Positions 10,179 through 20,764 of a DNA stretch of 64,000 bases are shown piece after piece; the stretch's first letter is position 1, and each line of letters begins with the position of its first letter. The position numbers and the translations under genes were made by a program. The stretch covers positions 42,033,598-42,097,597 of the forward strand of contig CM043962.1 of NCBI GenBank assembly GCA_014529385.2, read 5' to 3'. Origin of the DNA: Adiantum capillus-veneris. Lineage: Eukaryota; Streptophyta; Polypodiopsida; Polypodiales; Pteridaceae. The notes under the pieces are model-generated. The model saw nothing but the letters and a program-made list of their open reading frames with translations. It had not been told where the DNA came from and ran no database searches.

Positions 10179-11042
10179 TTGATAGATGAGACCAAAAGGG
10201 AGCTAGAACGAGCACCTAGGAAGATCCAAATTATAGACACAATTTTTCCTACACAAAATCAACCTCACAAAGACCATAGGCCACTAGCCATACCTAGTGT
10301 CATCCAAGAAGAAAGTGAATTTAAGTCATTGGGAAGTGAGCGTACTCCCTTCTTGTTAGAGAGAATTTTTACAGAGCGATTACCTGACTCTATTGAAGAA
10401 ATGGAGATTCCATCTTCCCCATGTCAAGGAACTAAAGCCCAAAAAGTTCCATTAAATATTGCCAAATTGATGGATTTCATGGCTTCAAAAGTTAGAACCA
10501 CCATCATGTCTAAACTATATGGAGACCCCGAGCTATTCCTAGCTCTTAGAGATTTGCTCAATGGAGAACTGAAAGTCGGGTTACCACAATTTGCACCGAT
10601 AGCTAGGTCTAATGAAGTGCCAGTAGAGGAGGAACCCTTAGATCCACAACCCAACCTGAATGAGAACTCGGTTGTTAAAATACCTGTTAACAAGTTGGGA
10701 CAGTACTTTGAAGGCGATGAATCCAATGTGACCTCACTAATCACTACCAAAGGATTAATTATGAAGGGAATCCTTGATGGGGGCACTGGGGTTAGCATTG
10801 TAACTAAAAATTGTTGGGAATCTATGGGGAGACCTCACCTTGGGACTACAAACATAGTGGTAAAGATGGCCAATGGGACCATTGTCAAACCTATTGGGAT
10901 GCTAGAAGATCTTAAGATCAAGGTTTTAGGACACAAGGTAAGGCACACCTTCATTGTTGTGGATTTTTCCAAGCACACTATGTCATCTGAGATGATATTA
11001 GGACGTCCTTTCATGAGGGAAGCAAAAATAGTGCATGACTAG
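10179..11042 (+). pseudogene. T2 Gag-Pol linker and aspartic protease
   Basis: An open frame of 287 codons. The amino-terminal two thirds are charged and unrecognised. The last 100 residues form a retroviral-type aspartic protease: LIMKGILDGGTGVSIV (the catalytic D-[ST]-G position reads D-G-G), NIVVKMANGTIVKPIG for the flap region, and SSEMILGRPFMREAK for the conserved I-L-G-R strand. The reading frame stays intact longer than the rest of T2. The protein is interrupted before RT by stops after 11042. Confidence 0.7.
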
Positions 11043-11850
11043 TCTAAAAACCATGCCTACTCGTAGTTCCAAGGCTCCATCATTCGAGTTGATCTTGTGA
11101 CTGATCGAGCACATCCTCTAGAAATAGATTTATAATTGACCATCTATCTGACACCACAATTCAATCGGCCCCATTGTAATATTGTTACACATGTAAAAAG
11201 GACACTGATGTTGGAGAAGATTCCCCTTATATGGAAGTTCTACCTGGAATGGCTAAGTCTGATAATGTGGATCGGGTCCACCTAGCAGCAATCATAGACA
11301 CTTGGAAAACTAGAGGGACAACTTGGGTAACACCTGAGGGGGACGAAGTGCCACAACTCATATCTTTAAATATGATAGGAGCAATGCATATGGCTTCTGA
11401 TTCCAAATGAAGGCTTGACTGACATTGGAACCAGTAGCATCTCAGAAGACTATAGCCCACATGATTCAAAGTTGGAATCATCATTTGAAATTGAATCTGA
11501 GGACGAAGATTTTGAGTTAAATCTTGGTGAAAATGTGGGGATAAATCATTCAAGGCCCAGTGGTACCCTAGATGATAATCTATCCTGAAGAGGAAAAGAC
11601 ACAAGTAGCAATTTATTTAGCAACTCTGCACTAGAGACCGGCCATAATTGAAAACTAGACAAGAAGAGTAAGAAATATAAGAGGCGATGATATCAAGCGA
11701 ATGTATGTGATAGGATAAATGAAAAGAATCTACCACATAATGGCTCAATTATATGGGCACATGTGATGCTGATCGAAAGTTGGTAGGTAATTGGGGTGAA
11801 AACCTTCAAAGCGTCATGTGGTGCAAACCACAAGCCATTGACATTGCACA
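11043..11850 (+). pseudogene. T2 protease-to-RT spacer, decayed
   Basis: No long frame. From about 11540 to 11850 the sequence is homologous to T1 8960-9222. Shared blocks include RRYQ-N (11690), RINEK (11715) and NWGENLQSVMWC/NWGEYLQNVMWC (11790). The G1 target duplication GTTAG ends it at 11851-11855. Confidence 0.6.
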
Positions 11851-11855
11851 GTTAG
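11851..11855. repeat. Target site duplication of G1 (left)
   Basis: GTTAG immediately before the TG of the 5' LTR. The same five bases follow the CA of the 3' LTR at 20765-20769. Confidence 0.95.
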
Positions 11856-12331
11856 TGTCATAATAATCAATATCTAATTCTCCTAAATGATTTTCTCATA
11901 TTAAACTGATCATTTAATGTGGGGAAGTGCCAAGGGAGAAAAAGCTAGAATATTGGTTAAGTTAGCAGACCGGCCACAGTAGGGATCCAAAGGAGGGAAA
12001 ATAGGGATCCAAAGGGGGGGCCATCTGCAAAAGAGCCATGTGAAACAATGGGCCAAAAAGACCCTAAGGTTCAGCCCATTAAGACTTCCAAAATGCTAAG
12101 GTTCCAAAATTCAAAGGTTGTGTCCAAAGGTCAACCCTAGGGAAAATTGGATGCTTAGTGGTGCCCTAAAAGTCTTTCTTCATCCCTACATGGGAGGGGG
12201 CGAGCCCCAAAGCTAGGGGATGAGAGAGAAATCCACACACACACACACACACAGGCTCCCTTTACACAAAGGGAATGAGGGACACATGTCAGCTCCCTAG
12301 GCCAGATGCCCACAAGGTGTGCCCAATTCCT

Positions 12332-12656
12332 ATTGGAAGACCCTTGAAGTGGACCAATGAGAATTAAGCTAGAGTAAATCTAGTTTAATTAATTTAAAAA
12401 CATTTAATAAAAGAAACCAATAAGAATTAAGTGTCCTAGAAGACTATTGGGCAGTCTCCCAAGGGGTCCAATGAGCATTCAGGAGCCCCATGGCTTGCCT
12501 GATTCCTATTGGCCAGGAGGCAAAGGGGTCCAATGAGAGTTTAGTTTAATTATTTAATTACCTAAAGCTCTCACAAAAGGGGAAAGGGGGACACATGTCA
12601 GAAGGCTATCACTTATGATGCTTAATCCCTATTGGCTTGACCTGGGGAGGTCCAAT
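12332..12656. promoter_or_regulatory. Four phased ATTGG-N17-CCAAT modules in U3
   Basis: ATTGG and CCAAT face each other at 12332/12354, 12446/12468, 12508/12530 and 12631/12652. The start-to-start distances are 22, 22, 22 and 21 bp, about two helical turns. Each CCAAT is followed by GAG. One unpaired CCAAT lies at 12417-12421. CCAAT is the core of NF-Y sites and this is the U3 promoter region. The enhancer role is inferred. Confidence 0.7.
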
Positions 12657-13126
12657 GAGGCAAAAGCCAGACTTATTTAGCAGCTAGGGCTCGCCCAAGA
12701 GAGGGGGGGGGGGCTGATTTTTGCTTGGCATTGACACACACACTCTCACACTTGACCATGTGTGAAGGGAAAATACTCTATCTCCTCCCAAGCTTTAATG
12801 GAGAGCTCATCACCTACTCCAAGCTTGTGAGATAGAAGCCTACATCAACACTCTCTTGGCATGTGGATGCAAATCCAACCAAGAGCCAAGCTTCAATGCA
12901 TGCTCATCTTCTCTACCAAGCTAATTACTAAGCTAAGCTATGCTAATATGAGTGATTATGTGAGGAGATGTACTTCTTTCTCGTAAGATACTTCTTTTTC
13001 CTCTCAATCTACTCTCATACCCTGCTAGCTCTCACCATCTTCGAAGGTGTGTGAGGTCTTGGGTCTGAGAACGGGGATAATTCAAGTTGTGTTTGATTAA
13101 GCGTTTTGCTTGGTGTATGAAGCTTC

Positions 13127-13277
13127 CATCTTCATTGCACTAGCTAGTCTTGAAGGAACACAAAGAATTGTATTGTACAATGTCTCTCTTGATGGGAGAA
13201 ACCATAATACAAAGCCTTTTGGAGGGGGGACCGGCTCCATGCAAATCCGGTCCTCAACTGTTGTCAATAGCTTAATT
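13127..13277 (+). promoter_or_regulatory. Invariant 151-bp LTR block with perfect hairpin
   Basis: The block is identical at 13127-13277, 20441-20591 and 48119-48269, although the third LTR is clearly diverged elsewhere. It holds an inverted repeat GGACCGG ... CCGGTCC (13228-13234 and 13247-13253) with a 12-base loop. Its place in the 3' half of the LTR suggests R or U5, where RNA folding can affect polyadenylation, packaging or translation. This role is inferred. Confidence 0.7.
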
Positions 13278-13451
13278 GCTCTCTCTTTTGAAAGTATTGT
13301 CGATGCTATCTAACTAGGTGTTATGCTTTTTGTTGCTCTCTCCACCCAAGCACTCTTGTAAATCTCATTAGGAATCAACTCTAATGAAATGCCCACTATG
13401 TTCATGCTAAATTCCGCTACACATAAGATTTTAGGCCATTAAATGTTACAT

Positions 13452-13463
13452 TGGTATCAGAGC
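13452..13463 (+). promoter_or_regulatory. Primer binding site of G1
   Basis: TGGTATCAGAGC lies one base after the 5' LTR and is complementary to the 3' end of initiator methionine tRNA, the usual plant primer. A leader of about 400 bp without a long frame follows to the start codon at 13868. Confidence 0.93.
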
Positions 13464-13867
13464 TCAAGGTTTCTCTTTTCTTGCTCAAGAAGGGAGGTCC
13501 TCAAGCTAGCTACAAATGGTTGGTATTATTAATTGCCTGTGAGTAAGTAGAATAGGGATTTTTCAGCCTTGCAGTGCGCCTGCCTTTGTGCAGTTAACGG
13601 GGCATCACCGTCGAGAGCTATGGTCTTAATAGTGGAGTCCTACGGGGCTTGCCTACGGCTTAACCACTATTGAGCTATTAGAAGCTTGACAGGAGCCGGT
13701 GCTGTTTTGGTGTCGAAAGACCCTCTCTTCTATTCCTTGCAATTAATGGTATTCGAGCCGCGGGTACAGTAGCTTGAGTGCTTTTTCTAAAGGGGTAAAG
13801 AGGAGTAGCAACTAGGGCTTGAAGTGCCAAAGTACACCTAAAAAGTTTACACCTAAAAGTTGTTAGA

Positions 13868-16800
13868 ATGGCTGACAATATTAAAGAGAGTGAAATTAAT
13901 GTTGATAACTTTGATTTTGCTCATGAGCAAGCTACTAATGATGCTTCAATGCTTGTTAATTATCTTGTTTCTAGGCTTCAACAAGCCATGGGCAATCCAT
14001 CTCTCCAAAGTGAAGTGCAACGGCAGCTCCGTGCTCACGGGATTCTCCAAGCTCATCACCATGACGAGAGAACACCTAGGAAGCCTCCTTGTGAGACTAC
14101 CAAAAGAGGTCTCTCTCCGATTCGGGAAGAAGAAGAGAATCCATATGAAGGGCTCAAGAACTTACTTCTTGATGATGCATCTCCTTCCCAAAGGAGAACT
14201 CAAGAGCCTCCACCGAAGGAACGAGAAAGAAGCGAGTCTCCCGCCACCTCGGCGGAGATGGCTCCACGAAGACGGCGGGCTAAACGCTCTCCATCACCAC
14301 CAAAGCGGAGAAGACCATCACACTCTTCTCCACGCCATAATTCAAAGAGGGATGATAAAAAGCAAGAGAAGAAAAAGGCGAGAAAGAGGACACCCTCTTC
14401 TCCATCTTCTTCATCCTCTTCCTCTTATGAAAGCTATGGTGAAGACGACAAAGATCAAGACAAGAAAAAGGCGAGAAAGAGGTCGCCCTCTTCTCCACCT
14501 TCTTCAAATTCTTCATCTTCTGAAGAAAGTGATGGTGCAACTTTTGAACCATCAAAAAGAAGAGGCCATAGAAAATCCTATGCCGCATGGAAGAGGTCGT
14601 CCAAGCTGAAGAAATTCAAAGAGGGAGGGAAGAGCATCTCTTTCCTTACCTATGATGGCACCTTCGGTGCTACAGACAAAGTTTTGGCCTTTATCCAGCA
14701 ATTCGATGCGGCGTTTGGAGATGAGGGCTTCACGGAGTCCTCTAAGCTACGCCATGTAGCTATGCACTTTCAAAAGTCCGCCAGACAATGGTGGTCTAGC
14801 CTACGAGCCAACGGTGAAGCTCCACGAACATGGAAGGCTTTAAGAGCTTCCATTATGAAGCAGTTTTTGGCCACCGATGCCAAAGACAAAGTACTCACCG
14901 AATGGCGAAGCTTAAAGCTCTCTCCCAATGAATCCATCCACAAATATGTAGACAAGTTTTGGGACCTACAACTCAAAGCCACTGTCTTCAAAAAGTTGGA
15001 TTTTGGAGAGCAAAAGCAACAATTTTGTGCGGGCTTAACCGAAGAAATGGCGGAGTATGTCAACTCCCAAAGGCCACGTACCATATCGGCGGTAATACAC
15101 CATACTATGGTGGCCTCGCGAATCAATTTCCAAACGGGGGGTAAAAGAAATAATAAGCCCCCGGAAAACAAGGGTTCCAATGAGCCTAAGGGGAAGGACA
15201 ATGTCCAAAAGTCTCCTAAGGGCAATTCCAACAAAGCTAAAGAGAAGGGAGTTTACAAAGGAAAGAATAAACTCTCTCCTGAAGAGCTTGAGCGTTATCG
15301 TAAAGATAACCGGTGTTTCAAGTGCGGCGAACAAGGGCATGCGTACCGCGCTTGTCCCCAAAAGAACAACCGCCAAGATCCTCCTAGAGCTTCTTTGGTT
15401 GAAATCCAAGAGGAGGAGATTCACCAAACTCACCACAAAGGATCTCCTCTATGCCATGCTTGGGGAAAGGTAAGAGAACATGATGCTTTTATTCTCTTTG
15501 ACCCTGGTTCTACTCACAATTTCATATCTATGGAGTTAGCCACCAAGCTAGGCATACAATCCTACGAGATGGGAGATATCCTACCCGCAGACAGTGCCTT
15601 CAAGGGGCAAGAAGCTTCAGTCACTCCCTTAATCGGGAAATTGAGGCTTCATGTCCAAGGCTATGTGGACAAAGAGGACTTCTTTATCTCTCCTCTCAAG
15701 CATGAGGATGTAATCCTAGGGGCACCATGGTTTGACCGTCTGGCTGCCCATGTTAAATTTCCTGAAAGGAGAATCTCCTTTAAGTTCAGGGAAAAGGACA
15801 TGTATATAGATGCTAGGGAGATGGGTAACACCATCCCCATTGTACATACACCAGCTTTCAACAAGTCAATAAAGAGCTCTATTTCCGTGTACATGATTTT
15901 TGTTAAAGATTCTCAAAATGAACCTAATGCTTTAGCAAAAGAAAATAAAAGCAACCAAAAGGAATTAGAGTTATCCAATTTTCTCAAGGGGTTTCAAGAT
16001 GTCTTTATTGACGACATCCCTTGTGAGCTACCTCCTAAACGAGGTAATGACGACCATGCAATTGAACTTCTTCCAGGAAGTTCACCGCCTAACAAACCTC
16101 CTTATAGAGTTTCTCAAGCTCAACAAGAGGAGATTATGCGGCAAGTGCATGAGTTAATTGAGAAGGGCATGGTTAGGCCTAGCTCATCTCCATTTTGCTC
16201 ACCTGTGCTATTAGTGCAAAAGAAAGACGGCACATATCGTATGTGTGTCGACTATAGAGCACTAAATAGGATCACTATCAAGAATAGGTTTCCCGTTCCA
16301 CGGGTAGAAGACCTATTTGATAAGCTACAAGGATCGACCTACTTCAGTAGGATTGACCTAAAAAGTGGCTATCATCAAATAAGGATAGTTGATCAAGACA
16401 TTGTAAAGACCGCATTTCGTACTACATTTGGTCTTTACGAATACATTGTCATGCCTTTTGGCTTGACTAATGCACCAGCCACATTTAACCGCTTGATGGA
16501 GAAGCTGTTCAGACCTCATCGAACCTTCACTGGAGTGTTCTTTGATGATATTATCATCTACTCTAATTCATTAGAGGAACACAAGCAACACCTCCAGGTA
16601 ATATTTCAAGTTTTAAGAGAGAATAAACTTTATGTTAATCGAAAGAAAAGTGAATTTTTCTTGCAAGAGATTCAATATTTAGGTCACATTATCTCTCAAG
16701 ATGGAATCCAAATGGATCCATCCAAGTTAGAGGTAATAAAAGGATGGCCTAAACCAAGGAATCTTCATGAACTAAGAAGCTTTATAGGTATGTGTGCATA

Positions 16801-18817
16801 CTATAGACGCTTCATAGAAAAGTTCTCACAAATTGCGGGACCATTACATGACCTAACAAAGAAAAATGTTAGGTATACGTGGTCTGCTAAGGAGAACAAT
16901 GCTTTCGAAAAGCTTAAAGAAAAGCTTATCTCTCAACCTGTGCTTACACTACCGGATCTCTCAAAACCATTTGAGGTCCAATGTGATGCTTGTGGTGATT
17001 GCCTTGGGGCTGTTCTGCTCCAAGAAGGGCACGCCATAGGCTATGAGAGTCGAAGGCTCGACCCTGTTGAGCAAGCTCTAGGCATATACGAAAAAGAACT
17101 CCTTGCAGTTCTACATGCCTTAGACTCATGGAAGCACTATTTATTGGGGACTCCTTTCATTCTGCGAACGGATCACCAAAGTCTTAAGTACTTCATGACG
17201 CAGACCAAGCTCTCCGACAAACAAATGAGGTGGGCAAATTTCCTTTCGCAATTTCATTTTCATATTGCTCACATTGCTGGCAAGCATAATCAAGTAGCCG
17301 ATGCACTCTCAAGACGACCGAGAGTGAATGCGGTTTCCATAGCAACTCACAATGATCTATCTTTAATGATAGATGAGTATGCTATTGATCCCGATTTTAG
17401 AGATGTGATTTCAGCCCTTGCATTAGGGGAGAAAGAAGAACCATTTACTTTACAAGATGGTTATCTTCTCTATGGCAATAGACTATGCGTTACTAACTCA
17501 CTACGTGAGAAAGTAATGTATGAATCCCATGCTCCCCCATATGCGGGGCATAGAGGGATTCAGTCTACCCTAAAGGGAATTGAAACATATTTCTATTGGC
17601 CTACCATGAAAGTGAACATACATGAGTATGTTTCCAAATGTGTGGTATGTCAAAAGACAAAATTTGATAGAGGGAAGCAACTTGGATTGCTTCAACCCTT
17701 GCCAATCCCTAATTCACCGTGGGAGAGCATATCCATGGATTTTATCTTTGGATTGCCTAAGTCTATCCATGGGAATACGGGAATATGGACGATAGTAGAC
17801 AGGTTTAGTAAACAAGCTCATTTTATACCTGTCAAAAAGACTATCAAAGCCCATCAAATGGCAACCCTCTTCATTTCACAAATTTTCAAGTACCATGGCT
17901 TGCCAATGTCCATAGTGTCGGATAGAGATCCTAGAATGACCAGTAATTTCTGGAAGGGTCTCTTTGAGAATTTAGGAACAAGGCTAAACTTCTCTTCGGC
18001 CTATCATCCACAAACTGATGGCCAAAGTGAAATAGCTAACCTAACTATTCTCGATCTACTAAAAGCCTATGTAACGGAAGTAGATCAAAGATCCCAATGG
18101 GAGAAGTACTTACCCTTAGTAGAGTATGCTTACAATAACACTGTACATACTTCTACAGGAAAAGCACCTTTCGAGGTAATTGAGGGAAGATCAAAAAGTC
18201 CCTTGCTACTTAAGGTACATGGGAAGATCTTCGCTGCAGATGAGTATAGCCGAGACCTACAAGAATCTTTCCAAAAGATTAAGGATGCTATCTCTATCTC
18301 ACAGCAAAGGCAAAAGGCTGCTGCTGACAAGCACAGAAGAGCCCAAGCCTTTAAAGAAAACGATTGGGTCTTGTTAAAGTTTCCCAAGGCTCGATTAAGG
18401 CACACTACGGGCAAGAATCCTACGGGCCACCAAAAGTACTATGCTAAACTAGCAAAAAGGTACTATGGTCCCTTCCAGATTCTTAGGCCAATCAATGAGA
18501 TGGCCTATCAACTTAAGTTGCCCAATCATTGGCTCATACACAATGCTTTTCATGTGAGCCTCTTAAAGCCTTACAAAGGAGAGCCACCTCAAGAACCAAC
18601 TATTGAAGACCCACCGGAGATCGAGGACCACGAGGAGGTGCTGCAGCCCGAGTCCATTCTCCGACATGAAGACAAGGTATTAAGAGGCGGTAAGACTATC
18701 AGACGATATCTTATTAAGTTTAAGAATTATCCTTTTGAAGATGCTAGATGGATGCAAGGCATACAATTAAAGGATAACCTAAACCTTGTCAATGCTTACA
18801 ATGCTTCCCAAGAGTAA
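13868..18817 (+). CDS. G1 Gag-Pol polyprotein with chromodomain (1649 aa)
   Basis: One frame encodes the whole polyprotein. Gag comes first. It carries an Arg/Ser/Lys-rich insert at about residues 120-225, including two copies of a DD-K-x4-KKKARKR plus poly-Ser unit 31 residues apart. A retrotransposon Gag domain (about 260-400) and zinc knuckle CFKCGEQGHAYRAC (about 483) follow. The protease has LFDPGSTHNFIS near 545, with D-P-G in place of the usual D-[ST]-G. RT covers about 750-1000, with VCVDYRALNRIT and the catalytic FFDD near 892. RNase H has acidic residues near 1039, 1075 and 1101. The integrase has an H2C2 zinc domain (1221-1264) and a D-D-E core (about 1291, 1351, 1388). A YYGPF motif (about 1533) and a chromodomain (about 1593-1645) close the protein. 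It should form virus-like particles, copy its RNA and integrate, the chromodomain guiding it to marked chromatin. The ATG at 13868 is the first in frame. Confidence 0.97.
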   Translation: MADNIKESEINVDNFDFAHEQATNDASMLVNYLVSRLQQAMGNPSLQSEVQRQLRAHGILQAHHHDERTPRKPPCETTKRGLSPIREEEENPYEGLKNLLLDDASPSQRRTQEPPPKERERSESPATSAEMAPRRRRAKRSPSPPKRRRPSHSSPRHNSKRDDKKQEKKKARKRTPSSPSSSSSSSYESYGEDDKDQDKKKARKRSPSSPPSSNSSSSEESDGATFEPSKRRGHRKSYAAWKRSSKLKKFKEGGKSISFLTYDGTFGATDKVLAFIQQFDAAFGDEGFTESSKLRHVAMHFQKSARQWWSSLRANGEAPRTWKALRASIMKQFLATDAKDKVLTEWRSLKLSPNESIHKYVDKFWDLQLKATVFKKLDFGEQKQQFCAGLTEEMAEYVNSQRPRTISAVIHHTMVASRINFQTGGKRNNKPPENKGSNEPKGKDNVQKSPKGNSNKAKEKGVYKGKNKLSPEELERYRKDNRCFKCGEQGHAYRACPQKNNRQDPPRASLVEIQEEEIHQTHHKGSPLCHAWGKVREHDAFILFDPGSTHNFISMELATKLGIQSYEMGDILPADSAFKGQEASVTPLIGKLRLHVQGYVDKEDFFISPLKHEDVILGAPWFDRLAAHVKFPERRISFKFREKDMYIDAREMGNTIPIVHTPAFNKSIKSSISVYMIFVKDSQNEPNALAKENKSNQKELELSNFLKGFQDVFIDDIPCELPPKRGNDDHAIELLPGSSPPNKPPYRVSQAQQEEIMRQVHELIEKGMVRPSSSPFCSPVLLVQKKDGTYRMCVDYRALNRITIKNRFPVPRVEDLFDKLQGSTYFSRIDLKSGYHQIRIVDQDIVKTAFRTTFGLYEYIVMPFGLTNAPATFNRLMEKLFRPHRTFTGVFFDDIIIYSNSLEEHKQHLQVIFQVLRENKLYVNRKKSEFFLQEIQYLGHIISQDGIQMDPSKLEVIKGWPKPRNLHELRSFIGMCAYYRRFIEKFSQIAGPLHDLTKKNVRYTWSAKENNAFEKLKEKLISQPVLTLPDLSKPFEVQCDACGDCLGAVLLQEGHAIGYESRRLDPVEQALGIYEKELLAVLHALDSWKHYLLGTPFILRTDHQSLKYFMTQTKLSDKQMRWANFLSQFHFHIAHIAGKHNQVADALSRRPRVNAVSIATHNDLSLMIDEYAIDPDFRDVISALALGEKEEPFTLQDGYLLYGNRLCVTNSLREKVMYESHAPPYAGHRGIQSTLKGIETYFYWPTMKVNIHEYVSKCVVCQKTKFDRGKQLGLLQPLPIPNSPWESISMDFIFGLPKSIHGNTGIWTIVDRFSKQAHFIPVKKTIKAHQMATLFISQIFKYHGLPMSIVSDRDPRMTSNFWKGLFENLGTRLNFSSAYHPQTDGQSEIANLTILDLLKAYVTEVDQRSQWEKYLPLVEYAYNNTVHTSTGKAPFEVIEGRSKSPLLLKVHGKIFAADEYSRDLQESFQKIKDAISISQQRQKAAADKHRRAQAFKENDWVLLKFPKARLRHTTGKNPTGHQKYYAKLAKRYYGPFQILRPINEMAYQLKLPNHWLIHNAFHVSLLKPYKGEPPQEPTIEDPPEIEDHEEVLQPESILRHEDKVLRGGKTIRRYLIKFKNYPFEDARWMQGIQLKDNLNLVNAYNASQE

Positions 18818-19174
18818 GCAAATGTACAAAATGTTAAAAATGAACAAAAATTTTTGTCTTATAAGACTCCCTTTTTCTTTATTTGTGCACAAAAATGAAG
18901 TAGTATGCATGCTTAGATCAAGTTTGCGGAGACGACGTCTCCCAAACACCAAGTAGAGCTTGTCACTCTACTATGGAAGACTGATAGGACTAATGTGCAG
19001 ACATGCTTGCGGCAGCCTCAGGCTCTCAAGCGCCAAATGGACTAGCCATCCATTATGGAATGATGTCGTAGGGTAACATAGGGATCCTCTACCCGCTAAG
19101 AAAAGGACTCATGCATATACTTTATCTTCTCTACACCATAGTCGAGGACGACTATGATTTCAAGAGAGAGGTAA
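18818..19174 (+). promoter_or_regulatory. G1 3' untranslated region and polypurine tract
   Basis: About 340 bp without a frame separate the stop codon from the 3' LTR. The last bases, AAGAGAGAGGTAA (19162-19174), are purine-rich and abut the LTR, as expected for the plus-strand primer. Confidence 0.8.
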
Positions 19175-20764
19175 TGTCATAATAATCAATATCTAATTCT
19201 CCTAAATGATTTTCTCATATTAAACTGATCATTTAATGTGGGGAAGTGCCAAGGGAGAAAAAGCTAGAATATTGGTTAAGTTAGCAGACCGGCCACAGTA
19301 GGGATCCAAAGGAGGGAAAATAGGGATCCAAAGGGGGGGCCATCTGCAAAAGAGCCATGTGAAACTATGGGCCAAAAAGACCCTAAGGTTCAGCCCATTA
19401 AGACTTCCAAAATGCTAAGGTTCCAAAATTCAAAGGTTGTGTCCAAAGGTCAACCCTAGGGAAAATTGGATGCTTAGTGGTGCCCTAAAAGTCTTTCTTC
19501 ATCCCTACATGGGAGGGGGCGAGCCCCAAAGCTAGGGGATGAGAGAGAAAGCCACACACACACACACAGGCTCCCTTTACACAAAGGGAATGAGGGACAC
19601 ATGTCAGCTCCCTAGGCCAGATGCCCACAAGGTGTGCCCAATTCCTATTGGAAGACCCTTGAAGTGGACCAATGAGAATTAAGCTAGAGTAAATCTAGTT
19701 TAATTAATTTAAAAACATTTAATAAAAGAAACCAATAAGAATTAAGTGTCCTAGAAGACTATTGGGCAGTCTCCCAAGGGGTCCAATGAGCATTCAGGAG
19801 CCCCATGGCTTGCCTGATTCCTATTGGCCAGGAGGCAAAGGGGTCCAATGAGAGTTTAGTTTAATTATTTAATTACCTAAAGCTCTCACAAAAGGGGAAA
19901 GGGGGACACATGTCAGAAGGCTATCACTTATGCTGCTTAATCCCTATTGGCTTGACCTGGGGAGGTCCAATGAGGCAAAAGCCAGACTTATTTAGCAGCT
20001 AGGGCTCGCCCAAGAGAGGGGGGGGGGCTGATTTTTTCTTGGCATTGACACACACACTCTCACACTTGACCATGTGTGAAGGGAAAATACTCTATCTCCT
20101 CCCAAGCTTTAATGGAGAGCTCATCACCTACTCCAAGCTTGTGAGATAGAAGCCTACATCAACACTCTCTTGGCATGTGGATGCAAATCCAACCAAGAGC
20201 CAAGCTTCAATGCATGCTCATCTTCTCTACCAAGCTAATTACTAAGCTAAGCTATGCTAATATGAGTGATTATGTGAGGAGATGTACTTCTTTCTCGTAA
20301 GATACTTCTTTTTCCTCTCAATCTACTCTCATACCCTGCTAGCTCTCACCATCTTCGAAGGTGTGTGAGGTCTTGGGTCTGAGAACGGGGATAATTCAAG
20401 TTGTGTTTGATTAAGTGTTTTGCTTGGTGTATGAAGCTTCCATCTTCATTGCACTAGCTAGTCTTGAAGGAACACAAAGAATTGTATTGTACAATGTCTC
20501 TCTTGATGGGAGAAACCATAATACAAAGCCTTTTGGAGGGGGGACCGGCTCCATGCAAATCCGGTCCTCAACTGTTGTCAATAGCTTAATTGCTCTCTCT
20601 TTTGAAAGTATTGTCGATGCTATCTAACTAGGTGTTATGCTTTTTGTTGCTCTCTCCACCCAAGCACTCTTGTAAATCTCATTAGGAATCAACTCTAATG
20701 AAATGCCGACTATGTTCATGCTAAATTCCACTACACATAAGATTTTAGGCCATTAAATGTTACA
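19175..20764 (+). repeat. 3' LTR of G1
   Basis: Nearly identical to 11856-13450. The visible differences are a few substitutions (for example GCG to GTG near 20416, CCCAC to CCGAC near 20708) and shorter CA and G runs. The hairpin lies at 20542-20567. Confidence 0.96.

Larger units (their letters stand above)
11856..13450 (+). repeat. 5' LTR of G1
   Basis: Begins TGTCATAATAATC and ends AAATGTTACA directly before the primer binding site. U3 contains four phased ATTGG/CCAAT modules (12332-12656), a CA microsatellite near 12233-12253 and a G run near 12700. A 151-bp stretch at 13127-13277 is identical in all three related LTRs of the window. A 67-codon frame at 13110-13313 lies wholly within the LTR. 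Confidence 0.96.
11856..20764 (+). mobile_element. G1: full-length, apparently intact Ty3/Gypsy chromovirus
   Basis: An element of about 8.9 kb with TG...CA LTRs of 1595 and 1590 bp, a 5-bp target duplication, a primer binding site, a polypurine tract and one uninterrupted Gag-Pol frame. The LTRs differ at roughly eight substitutions plus length changes in a CA run and a G run, about 0.5 percent, so the insertion is recent. It sits inside T2 between protease and RT. With an intact frame and recent age it is the only element here that could plausibly still be autonomous. Confidence 0.96.

Noticed and set aside
13110-13313. Protein-coding gene of 67-70 codons in the LTR
   Set aside because: It recurs only because the LTR recurs (also 20415 and 48093). 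Conservation of the DNA could equally be RNA structure, so I list the block as regulatory and not as a gene.
13452-13463. tRNA gene at the TGGTATCAGAG sites
   Set aside because: Only the 12-13 bases complementary to a tRNA end are present; these are retrotransposon primer sites, not tRNA genes.
13860-14609. 249-codon Lys/Arg/His-rich gene overlapping Gag
   Set aside because: It is the alternative frame of the RS-rich part of the G1 Gag; the composition is a by-product of the AGA/TCT-rich DNA.
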